Assembly (NCBI GenBank): GCA_005239605.1
Contig: SBBS01000014.1
Span: 1-15,244 of the forward strand
Direction: 5' to 3'
Length of the DNA stretch: 15,244 nt
Origin: a bacterium
Lineage (GTDB): Bacteria > Patescibacteriota > Minisyncoccia > Ryanbacterales > 2-02-FULL-48-12
Shown here: one piece after another, positions 5,704 to 12,943 of the stretch
Numbering within the stretch: position 1 is the first letter of the stretch
How the letters are laid out: each line of letters begins with the position of its first letter
Position numbers and translations under genes: made by a program
Notes under the pieces: generated by a model
What the model saw: only the letters and a program-made list of their open reading frames with translations
Database searches by the model: none
Told to the model about the DNA's origin: nothing

Positions 5704-6908
5704 AGACGGAGGCTCCAAAGGGAGCCGTCTTTTTTGTTTGTAAAGAATAAAAACGACTCGTCTTTGGAAAGAAACAAATTAATCGCGTCAAGTTGGCGTG
5801 TCGGTAATATTTGCTGACGCTCGCCTGTTGCCGTATTAATTTGCCACAAACCATCGTTGAAAGAAATTACTCCCTGCCACCACTCATCGGGCAGGTTGGC
5901 GCCTTTTGGCAAGGATTCGGGAACGGCGCAAAAAAGCGTGTTTTTTGACGCAGGCGCCCATGCGCATTTTTCGGGAAGCGTGATAACTGGCAAGTCAGTC
6001 GCGGTGTTTTCTTTGAGAGAGGTTACATGAAGAACCGCGCGCGTTCCTTCTCGTTCCGTTTCCATGTAAAGAAATTCACTGCCCGCAGAAGAAGACCACA
6101 ACGTATCCAGACCCATCTTTTCATCCAGCACACGAGTTAATAGTTTTGAAGAAGGGTTTAGGGTATAGAGAATACTGGGGGCGTAGGCGGAACTTTTTTG
6201 TTTGATCGCAACAGTGTTTGCAACAGGCCATGAGAGTTCAAAATCAGGCGCGGGAAGCGTGAGAATTTTCCGTATATTCGTATTATCGGGGCGGGCGGTG
6301 AAAAGAACCGTCTCGCCTTCTGTTAAAACCGTATAGGCAATCATGTCATCTACTAAAGATGCGGTTATTTCTTCTATGTTTGACGGCAGAAATGAGGATG
6401 ATACGGTGCTTGTGCCGGTGTAGTGCGAAGAGATCCGTTTTTTGTTCCCATCCGCGTAAAAACTAATAATGGCGTACGCTTTGGAAGGAGTCCATTGCAC
6501 ATCAAGTATCGCGGGGATTGTTATATTGGAAACGCGCGTCTCATTGGCGCCGGTAAATTCATTTTCAAATAAATTACCGCCCGCGCGCTTAAAATAGCGC
6601 AGATGTTTTTCATCGGCAGAAAGCGCCGCTCCTATGACGGGGTCTTGGGAAATAAGATACAGCGTCATTTCCTCGCCTTCTTCCCCGTCGGTTTCTCCTA
6701 TAATAACGCCGCCCCGTAAAGGATCACTATCTCTCGACGAATCTTTGTCGTTGAATAAAATACCAAAGAATGAGTCGGAATTACTTCCGTCATTGTCGGC
6801 GTCTCCCCAAAACAATATAAGCAAGCCAATTGCAACAATAACTCCAAGAATAAGAACAGATATTATAACAATACGGGAGCGGGAATTTTCTGTTTTATTA
6901 CTGTACAT
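5688..6908 (-). CDS. Membrane-anchored beta-propeller-like protein, unknown function
   Basis: This 406-residue protein has a short basic N-terminus and one strong membrane helix at about 12-34, with the rest predicted outside the membrane. Just after the helix comes an acidic, low-complexity stretch D-A-D-N-D-G-S-N-S-D (36-45) with the DxDxDG pattern of calcium-binding loops. From about residue 70 to the end the protein is beta-rich, with repeated blocks such as A-x-I-S-F-Y-A-D-G, I-A-Y-T-V-L-T-E-G and F-L-F-F-T-N-K-K-D-G-S-L-W-S-L. These suggest a WD40/TolB-type beta propeller. I do not recognise a named family. It is the last gene of the T4SS array, 14 bases after the pilin gene, so a surface role with the pilus is plausible. 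The C-terminal codons contain the terminator of the opposite operon and the stop lies in a heptamer repeat. Confidence 0.8.
   Translation of the reverse strand: MYSNKTENSRSRIVIISVLILGVIVAIGLLILFWGDADNDGSNSDSFFGILFNDKDSSRDSDPLRGGVIIGETDGEEGEEMTLYLISQDPVIGAALSADEKHLRYFKRAGGNLFENEFTGANETRVSNITIPAILDVQWTPSKAYAIISFYADGNKKRISSHYTGTSTVSSSFLPSNIEEITASLVDDMIAYTVLTEGETVLFTARPDNTNIRKILTLPAPDFELSWPVANTVAIKQKSSAYAPSILYTLNPSSKLLTRVLDEKMGLDTLWSSSAGSEFLYMETEREGTRAVLHVTSLKENTATDLPVITLPEKCAWAPASKNTLFCAVPESLPKGANLPDEWWQGVISFNDGLWQINTATGERQQILPTRQLDAINLFLSKDESFLFFTNKKDGSLWSLRLNHET
5705..5735 (+). terminator. Intrinsic terminator of the rpmH-rnpA-yidD-yidC-jag operon
   Basis: GACGG (5705-5709) pairs with CCGTC (5725-5729) and CTCC (5713-5716) with GGAG (5721-5724), leaving a three-base bulge and an AAAG loop, followed by six T (5730-5735). 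It works only for + strand transcripts because no T-run follows on the other side. It lies within the coding end of the convergent gene, about 80 bases after the jag stop. Confidence 0.75.
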
Positions 6909-6922
6909 ACTATATTGATTTT

Positions 6923-7345
6923 TTATTTTTTTGATTCCATGGGAATAGGTGGAATGGGAATAGAAAAATCAACCAAGTCGGGATTGATAAGATTAAGAAT
7001 AAGCCACGAGGAAAGCGCCAATAGAAGCCCTAAAATCGCATTTAGCATACGGCCTTTTGCATCTCCCAACAAGCTGGTGTTTCCGGCAGACCCCACATAT
7101 TCCACCCCGCCTATTATCAACATTGCCAACGCAAGGATAACAGCCGTGCTTAATAAGAACCAAAATACTTGCGCGGCGTATATGGAGAATCCGCCATCCA
7201 GGGGAACTTCCGCGCTCCCTCCCGGCAGGGGCGCCAATAATTTATATGTTGTTTGCGCGTGCGTATCCCCGCTTGCAAGTAAAAATAGGCAAAAACATAC
7301 AATCAGTACTCCTATAAAACAATATGATTTACTCCACGCGAACAT
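6923..7345 (-). CDS. Type IV secretion system pilin, VirB2-like
   Basis: The 140-residue protein has an N-terminal signal peptide (about 1-30, likely cut after T-H-A), a short extracytoplasmic segment and two hydrophobic helices (about 55-82 and 100-122). They are joined by a polar turn G-G-V-E-Y-V-G-S-A-G-N-T-S-L-L-G-D-A-K-G-R. This plan, with A-I-L-G-L-L-L-A-L-S-S-W-L-I-L-N-x-I-N-P-D-L at the end, is the CPR T4SS_pilin family, related in design to VirB2/TrbC subunits. After signal removal the subunits sit in the membrane and can polymerise into a pilus. The tail after the second helix is proline-rich (I-P-I-P-P-I-P). The start overlaps the end of the upstream gene by 17 bases. Family assignment is by pattern; subunit function is inferred. 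Confidence 0.85.
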   Translation of the reverse strand: MFAWSKSYCFIGVLIVCFCLFLLASGDTHAQTTYKLLAPLPGGSAEVPLDGGFSIYAAQVFWFLLSTAVILALAMLIIGGVEYVGSAGNTSLLGDAKGRMLNAILGLLLALSSWLILNLINPDLVDFSIPIPPIPMESKK

Positions 7346-8336
7346 GAAATGATTTTGTTATTTGCTCTAATATATTAAACGGATTGGTGATTTCAAGCAG
7401 TATTCTTTGCTGTATACTGTTTCCCACTTCCGCATAATAGGAGAGAATTTCCGGATGTTCGGTATCAGAAATAAGATTTGTTCTATCTATACTCCATTGG
7501 TACTGGAGAGATGCCGGGTTACCGCTTGCGTAAAAAGGTTCAGCCAGTATGCGGGTTTCTTTTCCTGATGCCATCTGATAATTACTTTCAATAACTTGTT
7601 GGTATAAGGGCCCCCGCAGAGGATGTATTTCATAAAAAAGAAGTTCCGGATCCCGAACTGGTATAGTCATATGTTTTTCTTGGATTATGGTTTTATTTTC
7701 ATTGTACACACGCACTGATACCTGCGGCGGCACATTTTTACTTTTCGTTATAGGTAATGAAAATACGTTTTTCCCCTTGCCGGATTGGGTTTTTTGCAGA
7801 ATATTGTCTATGCGCCATTCATACAAAAGTGTTTCGGGTTTATAGGAGCCATTCTCTCCCACGAATGACGGGGAAGCTGTAAGCATAACAACGGAACCGT
7901 GTACCGGGAGAGCTTTTCCTTTATATCCAACAGGTGTATAGGTATTGCTATGCCACAACACGTCAAAAGTAGAAGGCCATATAGTAATGGTTTTTTCATA
8001 GTTCGTAATGGTTGGTGGTTTTGCAGTTGCTTTTATGACGGTAGGTGTGCCGATTGCGCCCGTGGTTATATTTATTTCTATTGCTCCTTTTCCACTTTTT
8101 ACCAATTTCTCGTTTACATACCATGAAAGCGAAACAGTGTTTACGTCAAAACTAAACGTTTTTGCCGATACGCGGACTTGTTCATGCGGACCCGGAAAAG
8201 CCGGAGAAAGTGAAAGCAAAATATCACTGCTTTTGGCGCTTTGTTCGTCCAGCTGGGCGTACGCGGGCGCGGAAAATACAAGAATGCTTACGGTGATAAG
8301 AATAGGCAGTATTGTTATATATTTTATCAAATTCAT
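7329..8336 (-). CDS. Secreted Ig-like/PKD-like multidomain protein of the T4SS cluster
   Basis: The 335-residue protein starts with a clear signal peptide (about 1-27, hydrophobic core 8-22, cleavage likely after A-Y-A). The mature part is beta-rich and appears to hold three Ig- or PKD-like units. The first is about 35-115, with S-L-S-P-A-F-P-G-P-H-E-Q-V and L-S-W-Y-V-N-E-K. A second lies around 120-225, with Y-E-W-R-I-D, and a third around 230-335, with Y-Q-W-S-I-D. Each has the aromatic-W-x-(I/V)-(D/N) strand common in such folds. No second membrane segment or cell-wall anchor is seen. It starts 10 bases after the upstream membrane-protein gene and overlaps the pilin gene by 17 bases, so it belongs to the same transcription unit. 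A pilus-associated or adhesive role is inference; no named family is claimed. Confidence 0.82.
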   Translation of the reverse strand: MNLIKYITILPILITVSILVFSAPAYAQLDEQSAKSSDILLSLSPAFPGPHEQVRVSAKTFSFDVNTVSLSWYVNEKLVKSGKGAIEINITTGAIGTPTVIKATAKPPTITNYEKTITIWPSTFDVLWHSNTYTPVGYKGKALPVHGSVVMLTASPSFVGENGSYKPETLLYEWRIDNILQKTQSGKGKNVFSLPITKSKNVPPQVSVRVYNENKTIIQEKHMTIPVRDPELLFYEIHPLRGPLYQQVIESNYQMASGKETRILAEPFYASGNPASLQYQWSIDRTNLISDTEHPEILSYYAEVGNSIQQRILLEITNPFNILEQITKSFHVRVE

Positions 8337-8346
8337 TATTTTTTTG

Positions 8347-8859
8347 TCATTTATTTTTTCCTAAAAACATTGCTTCCCGGGCGTGCGCCATAAAAAACAG
8401 CCATAAAAAGAATCCGCTCCAAGCCGGCAGCCAGTTTACAATCGCGTTTCCAAACGCCGTGCTCCCAAGTACCAAAAAAACGCGAAGGCCGGTTGGGTTG
8501 AGCGGAGTGACTCCTTTGATAAAAAGCCACAGCGCCACCAGTAACACCATTATACCACTCATAACGGCTCCTACCACACTGCTGGCGCCCGCAAGTGGCA
8601 AACCCACAATCGGAATAGCGGCAAGCGCTTGCCCGAAAAACTCAAACGTGTCAATTGCCATCGCGGGAAACAACCACAACCCTGCCTCAATGGCGGAAAC
8701 CGGAAATTTATTTTGTGGTTGTTTTTTGCGCCCGGCTGGGCCCTTTCCCGTTTCCTCGTCCTCCGAAAGTTCACTGAAGGAGGATTCCGCGCGCATGCGC
8801 TGCTCCCGCTGGCGCGTACGCAGAAGTTCTGCTTGATATTGTTGTTCGGTATTATTCAT
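8347..8859 (-). CDS. Small polytopic membrane protein of the T4SS cluster, unknown function
   Basis: The chosen start gives 170 residues beginning M-N-N-T-E-Q-Q-Y-Q. About 50 N-terminal residues are charged and probably cytoplasmic (E-R-Q-K rich, with K-K-Q-P-Q-N-K before the membrane). The rest is hydrophobic, with helices around 53-68, 74-115 (probably two) and 122-160. A longer frame from 8919 adds 20 residues, but those codons are made of the heptamer repeat before the gene, so the shorter start is preferred. No Shine-Dalgarno motif is present for either start. The gene lies between virB4 and the secreted Ig-like protein with little space on either side. It could be a membrane partner of the channel. 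I recognise no family. Confidence 0.75.
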   Translation of the reverse strand: MNNTEQQYQAELLRTRQREQRMRAESSFSELSEDEETGKGPAGRKKQPQNKFPVSAIEAGLWLFPAMAIDTFEFFGQALAAIPIVGLPLAGASSVVGAVMSGIMVLLVALWLFIKGVTPLNPTGLRVFLVLGSTAFGNAIVNWLPAWSGFFLWLFFMAHAREAMFLGKNK

Positions 8860-8925
8860 GAAACTTGAATCTTGAAACTTGAAACATGGTTCCTTATCTT
8901 TGTATGTTTCATGCCCCAAGTTTTA
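8858..8925. repeat. Heptamer-unit inverted repeat, locus 2
   Basis: Units ATGAAAC (8858), TTGAATC (8865), TTGAAAC (8872) and TTGAAAC (8879) are followed after 18 bases by the opposite orientation, ATGTTTC (8904), ATGCCCC (8911) and AAGTTTT (8918). TGAAACAT (8880-8887) pairs exactly with ATGTTTCA (8904-8911), and outer bases pair in part. The element fills the gap between virB4 and the next gene, supplies the virB4 stop and overlaps the start codon at 8859. It shares units with locus 1. Confidence 0.75.
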
Positions 8926-10728
8926 TGTGATTTCTTCTTTTGCTTTTCTAATTGCCAATAATTGCTGAGGGTCGGATGTAATGATTTGATCTTCGGTGTA
9001 GGATGCGATTATTTTGATGGCCACATGCTTTAACCCGGCGAAAAATATCCCTTCTCCTATATCGGATTCCAAAAGCATAAATTTTTCTTCGTCCGTCAAA
9101 TTAAACATTTCCTGCATTATATCAATAGTTGCCGGCGATTGCTTCAACAGAATCTGAATGGATGAGTTGGTGATAATCGGTTTTCCATAGGGAGAGTTCA
9201 TAAAATCTCCAATATCCTGGGTAATGGTGGTAACGCCCAGGAAATATTTTCGGGCGCGCTTTACAATGCCGAATAAGAATGAAGCGCCGTCTTCCTGTTT
9301 CATCATCCACCACGCTTCATCAACTATCAAAATCCGTTTTTTTAATTCTGAACGCACTACGTTCCAAATATAGTGCGTAACAATATACATGCCTACGGGA
9401 CGCAGTTCATCTTCCATGTCCCGCAGGGAGAATACCACCACGTTTTTATCTATGTTTATGTTGGTTGGTTGGTTCAAGAATCCGGATGAAGCGCCTTCCA
9501 CATATTTATACATGCGCGTTGCAATTGAGTCCCCGCCTCGTATGTTGGAAAGCACTAAGTATAAATCCGACAGCAGAGGCGGCGAGACGCGCGACAGGTC
9601 CGCATCGGGTGTTATGTCTTTTGCCGCATACGTTTCGGTTATGGCGCGATCCAGTATGGCGTCTTCCTCCGGGGTGAGCCCTCCCAGCATGATGCGAAAA
9701 AGCCCAACCAGATTTATAATGTTTGATCGGAGCACGTCCGCGGTTGACTCGTCTTCGCGGGGAATGGGGAGATCAAACGGGTTGAGATGATGGGGTGAAT
9801 TGATGGAAATATTAAAATATCGCCCCCCTACCGTTTCTGCGAGATATTCATATTCGCGTTCCGGATCAATAATAATTACGTTTGCGTCAAACATTAACGA
9901 GCGCAGAATTTCCAGTTTTGTAAGATATGATTTGCCGCCTCCCGCTTTTCCAAAAATAACCGTGTTGTAGTTTTCAAGGGTGAAGCGATCAAAGAGTATT
10001 AAACTGTTGTTGTGGCGGTTTATGCCGTACAAAATTCCCCGATTTGACGTAAGATCAAATGAAACAAAAGGAAATATGCTTGAAAGGGGCGAGGAGTTCA
10101 TGTAGGTGTGCACTTCCAGCCGGTCAAGAAGCAGAGGGAGCGTGCTGGTAAATCCTTCCAGTTGCTGAAAGAGCGCCGGTTTTGCGTAAATAAGCTTTGC
10201 TTCCAAAATGGATCGGATTTCCGATTCCGTGTCGGTAAGTTCTTTTTCGGAATCGGCGTATATGGTGATGTAAAGGCCTATACTGAATAGTTTTTCCGTT
10301 GCCTGCTGGAGCTTATCGCGCAGAGTTTCCAGATCTTGGTAGGCGGTATCAAGCAGGGGGTCGCGCACAAGACCCTTTTCTTCGCGAAGAGAGATTTGCG
10401 ACTGCACTTCAGCAACTTTTTTACGGAGGTCGCGCAAGATAATGGAGGTGTCAATCGGATGCACGTATATCGCTATATCAAAAATCTTATCAAGGTTGAT
10501 AATGGGCGAGAACCAACTGGTGGCGAGAAATCGCGGATACGCGTATACATAAAGCGTGCGGGTGAATTTTTCGCCTAACTGAAAACTTGACGGGTTTATT
10601 TTAAGCGCGGCGGGAGCAATGGCGTCTTCCAGTTCTAAAAGGCCGCTTGCGTATATGTCTTGCGGAAAAATAGGCAGAATGTTTTCTTCCTCTTGTTTTT
10701 TGCTGAATAGATTTTTAAATAAGGCCAT
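8923..10728 (-). CDS. virB4: Type IV secretion ATPase VirB4
   Basis: The 601-residue protein has an N-terminal domain (about 25-235) and a C-terminal VirB4/TraC-type ATPase domain. Walker A is G-K-A-G-G-G-K-S-Y at 260-268, followed by I-I-I-D-P-E-R-E-Y at 285-293, Walker B L-I-V-D-E-A-W-W at 467-474 and T-Q-D at 503-505. These are the hallmark motifs of the hexameric cytoplasmic ATPase that drives T4SS assembly and transport. Single-chain VirB4 proteins are usually around 800 residues. Here the preceding 222-residue TraC-like protein, 14 bases upstream in another frame, may provide the missing N-terminal part. The start M-A-L-F-K-N-L-F has no Shine-Dalgarno motif. The final I-T-stop is provided by heptamer repeat sequence. 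Confidence 0.93.
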   Translation of the reverse strand: MALFKNLFSKKQEEENILPIFPQDIYASGLLELEDAIAPAALKINPSSFQLGEKFTRTLYVYAYPRFLATSWFSPIINLDKIFDIAIYVHPIDTSIILRDLRKKVAEVQSQISLREEKGLVRDPLLDTAYQDLETLRDKLQQATEKLFSIGLYITIYADSEKELTDTESEIRSILEAKLIYAKPALFQQLEGFTSTLPLLLDRLEVHTYMNSSPLSSIFPFVSFDLTSNRGILYGINRHNNSLILFDRFTLENYNTVIFGKAGGGKSYLTKLEILRSLMFDANVIIIDPEREYEYLAETVGGRYFNISINSPHHLNPFDLPIPREDESTADVLRSNIINLVGLFRIMLGGLTPEEDAILDRAITETYAAKDITPDADLSRVSPPLLSDLYLVLSNIRGGDSIATRMYKYVEGASSGFLNQPTNINIDKNVVVFSLRDMEDELRPVGMYIVTHYIWNVVRSELKKRILIVDEAWWMMKQEDGASFLFGIVKRARKYFLGVTTITQDIGDFMNSPYGKPIITNSSIQILLKQSPATIDIMQEMFNLTDEEKFMLLESDIGEGIFFAGLKHVAIKIIASYTEDQIITSDPQQLLAIRKAKEEIT

Positions 10729-10742
10729 ATTTTTTCACAGAT

Positions 10743-11411
10743 TTACGCCGCCACCCCCGGCATCTTCCCTTTTTCTAACTCGCCCGGGTTGTACAACCCG
10801 TAGAATAATTCTATTAATTCCTCGGTGTTCAAAGGAACAAGCCGCACATTGATTCGCGCAAGGCCTTGCCGCACCACTTCCACGCGCTGATACAGCTGTA
10901 ATTTATATTCTTCAAACTGCGCTTGCTGAATGTCGCGTTCTTCCGATTCTTTTTTTTGACGGCCGGGCATATCCGGCAAAAACGAAAGTATGCCCCGGCG
11001 CACGGTTTCTTTTTCCAAAATGCGCACGGGTGTAAAAGGAACCACCACATAGAAACTGTGCGTCATGATATGCGCGCTTTCCACGAATGATTTTATGAAC
11101 TCAATATATTCGGAAGTTTGAATTTTCATAAGTTCGTTGTACTCGCGCCCCAGGCGGTCGCGCAATGTTTCCAAATAGGGCTCAATGTTGAGTTGGCGCG
11201 ACTGCGCAAACATCTCCACGGAGAAATCCAGCGAATTAAGATAGTATTGATATTGAAGAATAATCGCGTCTTGCTCTTCTTGCGATTTCAAAGCAAAGTT
11301 TAAGGAAGACGCGATCATGACCACGCGCAAAGAGCCGTCTTTCAGCGTCAAAACGCCTTCACGGATTTCTTTTATTTCTACTAATTTTTGCGCAGGAATT
11401 GGTTTAGCCAT
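10743..11411 (-). CDS. TraC-like protein, VirB4 N-terminal-type partner
   Basis: The 222-residue soluble protein starts M-A-K-P-I-P-A-Q-K-L-V-E-I-K-E-I-R-E-G-V-L and continues with L-R-V-V-M-I-A-S-S-L-N-F-A-L-K. This opening is typical of the N-terminal domain of VirB4/TraC proteins and of the stand-alone TraC-like proteins of CPR T4SS clusters. It contains no Walker motif. Residues about 95-125 and 145-185 look helical and charged. The start at 11411 overlaps the prgI stop by eight bases. An in-frame ATG at 11465 would add 18 residues lying entirely inside prgI and is rejected. With VirB4 directly downstream the two may form one complex. Assignment rests on the N-terminal pattern, size and context. 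Confidence 0.82.
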   Translation of the reverse strand: MAKPIPAQKLVEIKEIREGVLTLKDGSLRVVMIASSLNFALKSQEEQDAIILQYQYYLNSLDFSVEMFAQSRQLNIEPYLETLRDRLGREYNELMKIQTSEYIEFIKSFVESAHIMTHSFYVVVPFTPVRILEKETVRRGILSFLPDMPGRQKKESEERDIQQAQFEEYKLQLYQRVEVVRQGLARINVRLVPLNTEELIELFYGLYNPGELEKGKMPGVAA

Positions 11412-11838
11412 GTTTTTGTTCTTCTTTATCCCGTATATTCTGCATAACATCCAGCGACCAGGCAAGGTCGTTTAGTTTGCTTGTTGTTATTTTGGGCACG
11501 ATAAGGCCGGTGCGTATAAGGTTATCATTTTGTTTCCCTTTTTGCTTTTCCGCTTGCGTTTTTTTCCATAAATAAATTCGCGGTTTGAGCAGATATGCTG
11601 CGGAATGGGATACAAGATCTATAAACGGCCGGCCGTTTACCTTTAGGAACGCGAGCGCGGCTGAAAGCGCTATGACAGGGGCGGCCAAAAGCAGGGTGAA
11701 GAAATAGTTTTCCAAAAAAAACCAAATAAGGAACGTAAGCCCGCCGCCGCCCAATAAATAGAAAAACTGTTTTGTGGTAAGCGGTCCGAAAATTTTGTCT
11801 TCTACTTCAATAAATTGGGGAACTTGAAATTGCTGCAT
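11404..11838 (-). CDS. prgI: PrgI family protein, VirB3-like inner-membrane T4SS subunit
   Basis: The 144-residue protein begins with the PrgI pattern F-Q-V-P-Q-F-I-E-V-E-D-K-I-F-G-P-L-T-x-K-Q-F (4-25). Two hydrophobic helices follow (about 26-42 and 46-65) and then a cytoplasmic tail with G-R-P-F-I-D-L and L-K-P-R-I-Y-L-W-K-K. PrgI is the Gram-positive/CPR counterpart of VirB3, a small inner-membrane subunit that binds VirB4. Its place directly before the VirB4-type genes fits that role. The start at 11838 lies at the edge of an AT-rich heptamer repeat and has no Shine-Dalgarno motif. Its stop overlaps the next start by eight bases. The symbol is given for the family. Confidence 0.9.
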   Translation of the reverse strand: MQQFQVPQFIEVEDKIFGPLTTKQFFYLLGGGGLTFLIWFFLENYFFTLLLAAPVIALSAALAFLKVNGRPFIDLVSHSAAYLLKPRIYLWKKTQAEKQKGKQNDNLIRTGLIVPKITTSKLNDLAWSLDVMQNIRDKEEQKHG

Positions 11839-11840
11839 GA

Positions 11841-11957
11841 TAAAAATTTAAAATTCAAAAATCAAAATGTAAAATTTCGGCGCCCTGTCTTCAGCGGAAT
11901 AATTTTACCATTTTGCATTGTCATTTTTCATTTTGATATTTACGTTTTGCATTTATT
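11841..11957. repeat. Heptamer-unit inverted repeat, locus 3 (AT-rich variant)
   Basis: From 11841 to 11875 five 7-base units each carry an A-run in the same phase (TAAAAAT, TTAAAAT, TCAAAAA, TCAAAAT, GTAAAAT). After a GC-richer 26-base centre, eight units in opposite orientation follow from 11902, among them ATTTTAC, CATTTTG, ATTTTTC and GTTTTGC. CAAAATG plus TAAAATT (11863-11876) pairs with 11901-11915 with one bulged base. It fills the gap between the upstream gene's stop (11953-11955, inside the last unit) and prgI. The arrangement is as in loci 1 and 2 but the unit sequence differs. Confidence 0.7.
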
Positions 11958-12924
11958 GTATTGGTTCTTGATAAGCGTCTTTTTTGTTTTGTGGCGGTGG
12001 TGTTATTTGGTTTTGCCCGCCGGCGTTCATCTTAAACCCTCTAAATGCGGGCAACGCGCCGTTTTGTTTGGGAACGGCAGGAGGTGTCTGACTGTTTTCT
12101 TTTTCTGCTTTCATGACTTCGGCATTATTTTGTTTTGCTAACGGTGAAAATGGCGAGCTTTCCTCAATTTGTTTTGGAGGCATAGGTGTTGGTTGTATTT
12201 GGGAAACGGGATTAGAAAAGCTTGAAATTGGAGATCTCTCCTCCGAAATTTCTTTTTTTTGATTTTGTGCTGATGGCACGTATGCTTTCCCTTGCGCATT
12301 AGGCAAGTCTTCTCCTACTTGTTCGCGGTAAGGATCCACCCCTTTATAGGTTGGTTGGGGCGGTGTTATCGGTTTTTCGATGGGAACGGGTTTTTTAACT
12401 ATGCTGAGCGGCTGAATTCCCTTTTCTTCCGCAAGCGCCCGTTCAAGTTCCGCTTCCAAGTCTTCTAACGTAGTTGTTGGCAAGGGCGCGTCTTTTGAGG
12501 GCGCTGTCGATTGGCGGCCAACAGCCGCGAGCGCGGTTTGAGAAACGTCTTTTGAAGTTTGCGGAGGAGGCGATGGCTCGGCGCCCGATGCAGAAGTCAT
12601 GTCAAACATCGCGCGCAAATGATCGCGCACGGGGGCGAATATCTCGCGGTTGATATCGTCAGCTATTTTACTTGCGGTCTCTCGGTCTATCTGTAGGCGT
12701 TCGGCAAGATTCCCCACAAATTCGTTTGGGTGCGTGATGCCGATCATCAACAAGCCGGTTTCGTTAGTCATTTCACCTATCTTATCAATGAGCAGGCCGT
12801 GTTTTTTTCCGATATCAAACATTTTTTCCGCGTTTAGGTCGGAAAACATGGCGTCTTTTAGCTGCGGCGGCAGTTTATCCAGTCTATCCAGAAGAATATT
12901 TAGTTTTTGCGTTTTTTCATCCAT
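11953..12924 (-). CDS. Proline-rich cytoplasmic protein of the T4SS cluster, unknown function
   Basis: The 323-residue protein has no signal peptide or membrane segment. Residues 1-110 look folded and mostly helical: L-D-R-L-D-K-L-P-P-Q-L-K-D-A-M-F-S, then I-D-K-I-G-E-M-T-N-E-T-G-L-L-M-I-G and the helix L-A-E-R-L-Q-I-D-R-E-T-A-S-K-I-A-D-D-I-N. Residues from about 112 to the end are rich in P, Q, S, T and E and read as disordered, apart from a short charged helix at 153-167 (L-E-D-L-E-A-E-L-E-R-A-L-A-E-E). It lies between the VirB6-like gene (19 bases) and prgI, so it is probably co-expressed with the channel. A scaffold or adaptor linking the channel to cytoplasmic partners is inference only. 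No named family is recognised. Confidence 0.8.
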   Translation of the reverse strand: MDEKTQKLNILLDRLDKLPPQLKDAMFSDLNAEKMFDIGKKHGLLIDKIGEMTNETGLLMIGITHPNEFVGNLAERLQIDRETASKIADDINREIFAPVRDHLRAMFDMTSASGAEPSPPPQTSKDVSQTALAAVGRQSTAPSKDAPLPTTTLEDLEAELERALAEEKGIQPLSIVKKPVPIEKPITPPQPTYKGVDPYREQVGEDLPNAQGKAYVPSAQNQKKEISEERSPISSFSNPVSQIQPTPMPPKQIEESSPFSPLAKQNNAEVMKAEKENSQTPPAVPKQNGALPAFRGFKMNAGGQNQITPPPQNKKDAYQEPIQ

Positions 12925-12943
12925 GGTTTAATAATGTCATTTT

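Noticed and set aside
8312..8836. 174-residue open frame on the + strand opposite the small membrane protein
   Set aside because: It is antisense to a gene with clear membrane helices and operon context, has a composition expected from the complement, and shows no motif or start signal.
10729..10742. Frameshift or sequencing error splitting one virB4 gene
   Set aside because: Both halves have proper starts and stops, the gap has a stop and 14 bases, and the ATPase part keeps its own long N-terminal region. A separate TraC-like protein beside VirB4 is expected in CPR clusters.
11412..11465. Longer N-terminus for the TraC-like protein
   Set aside because: The 18 extra residues lie wholly within prgI coding sequence and do not resemble the family; the ATG at 11411 gives the typical M-A-K-P start with an eight-base overlap.
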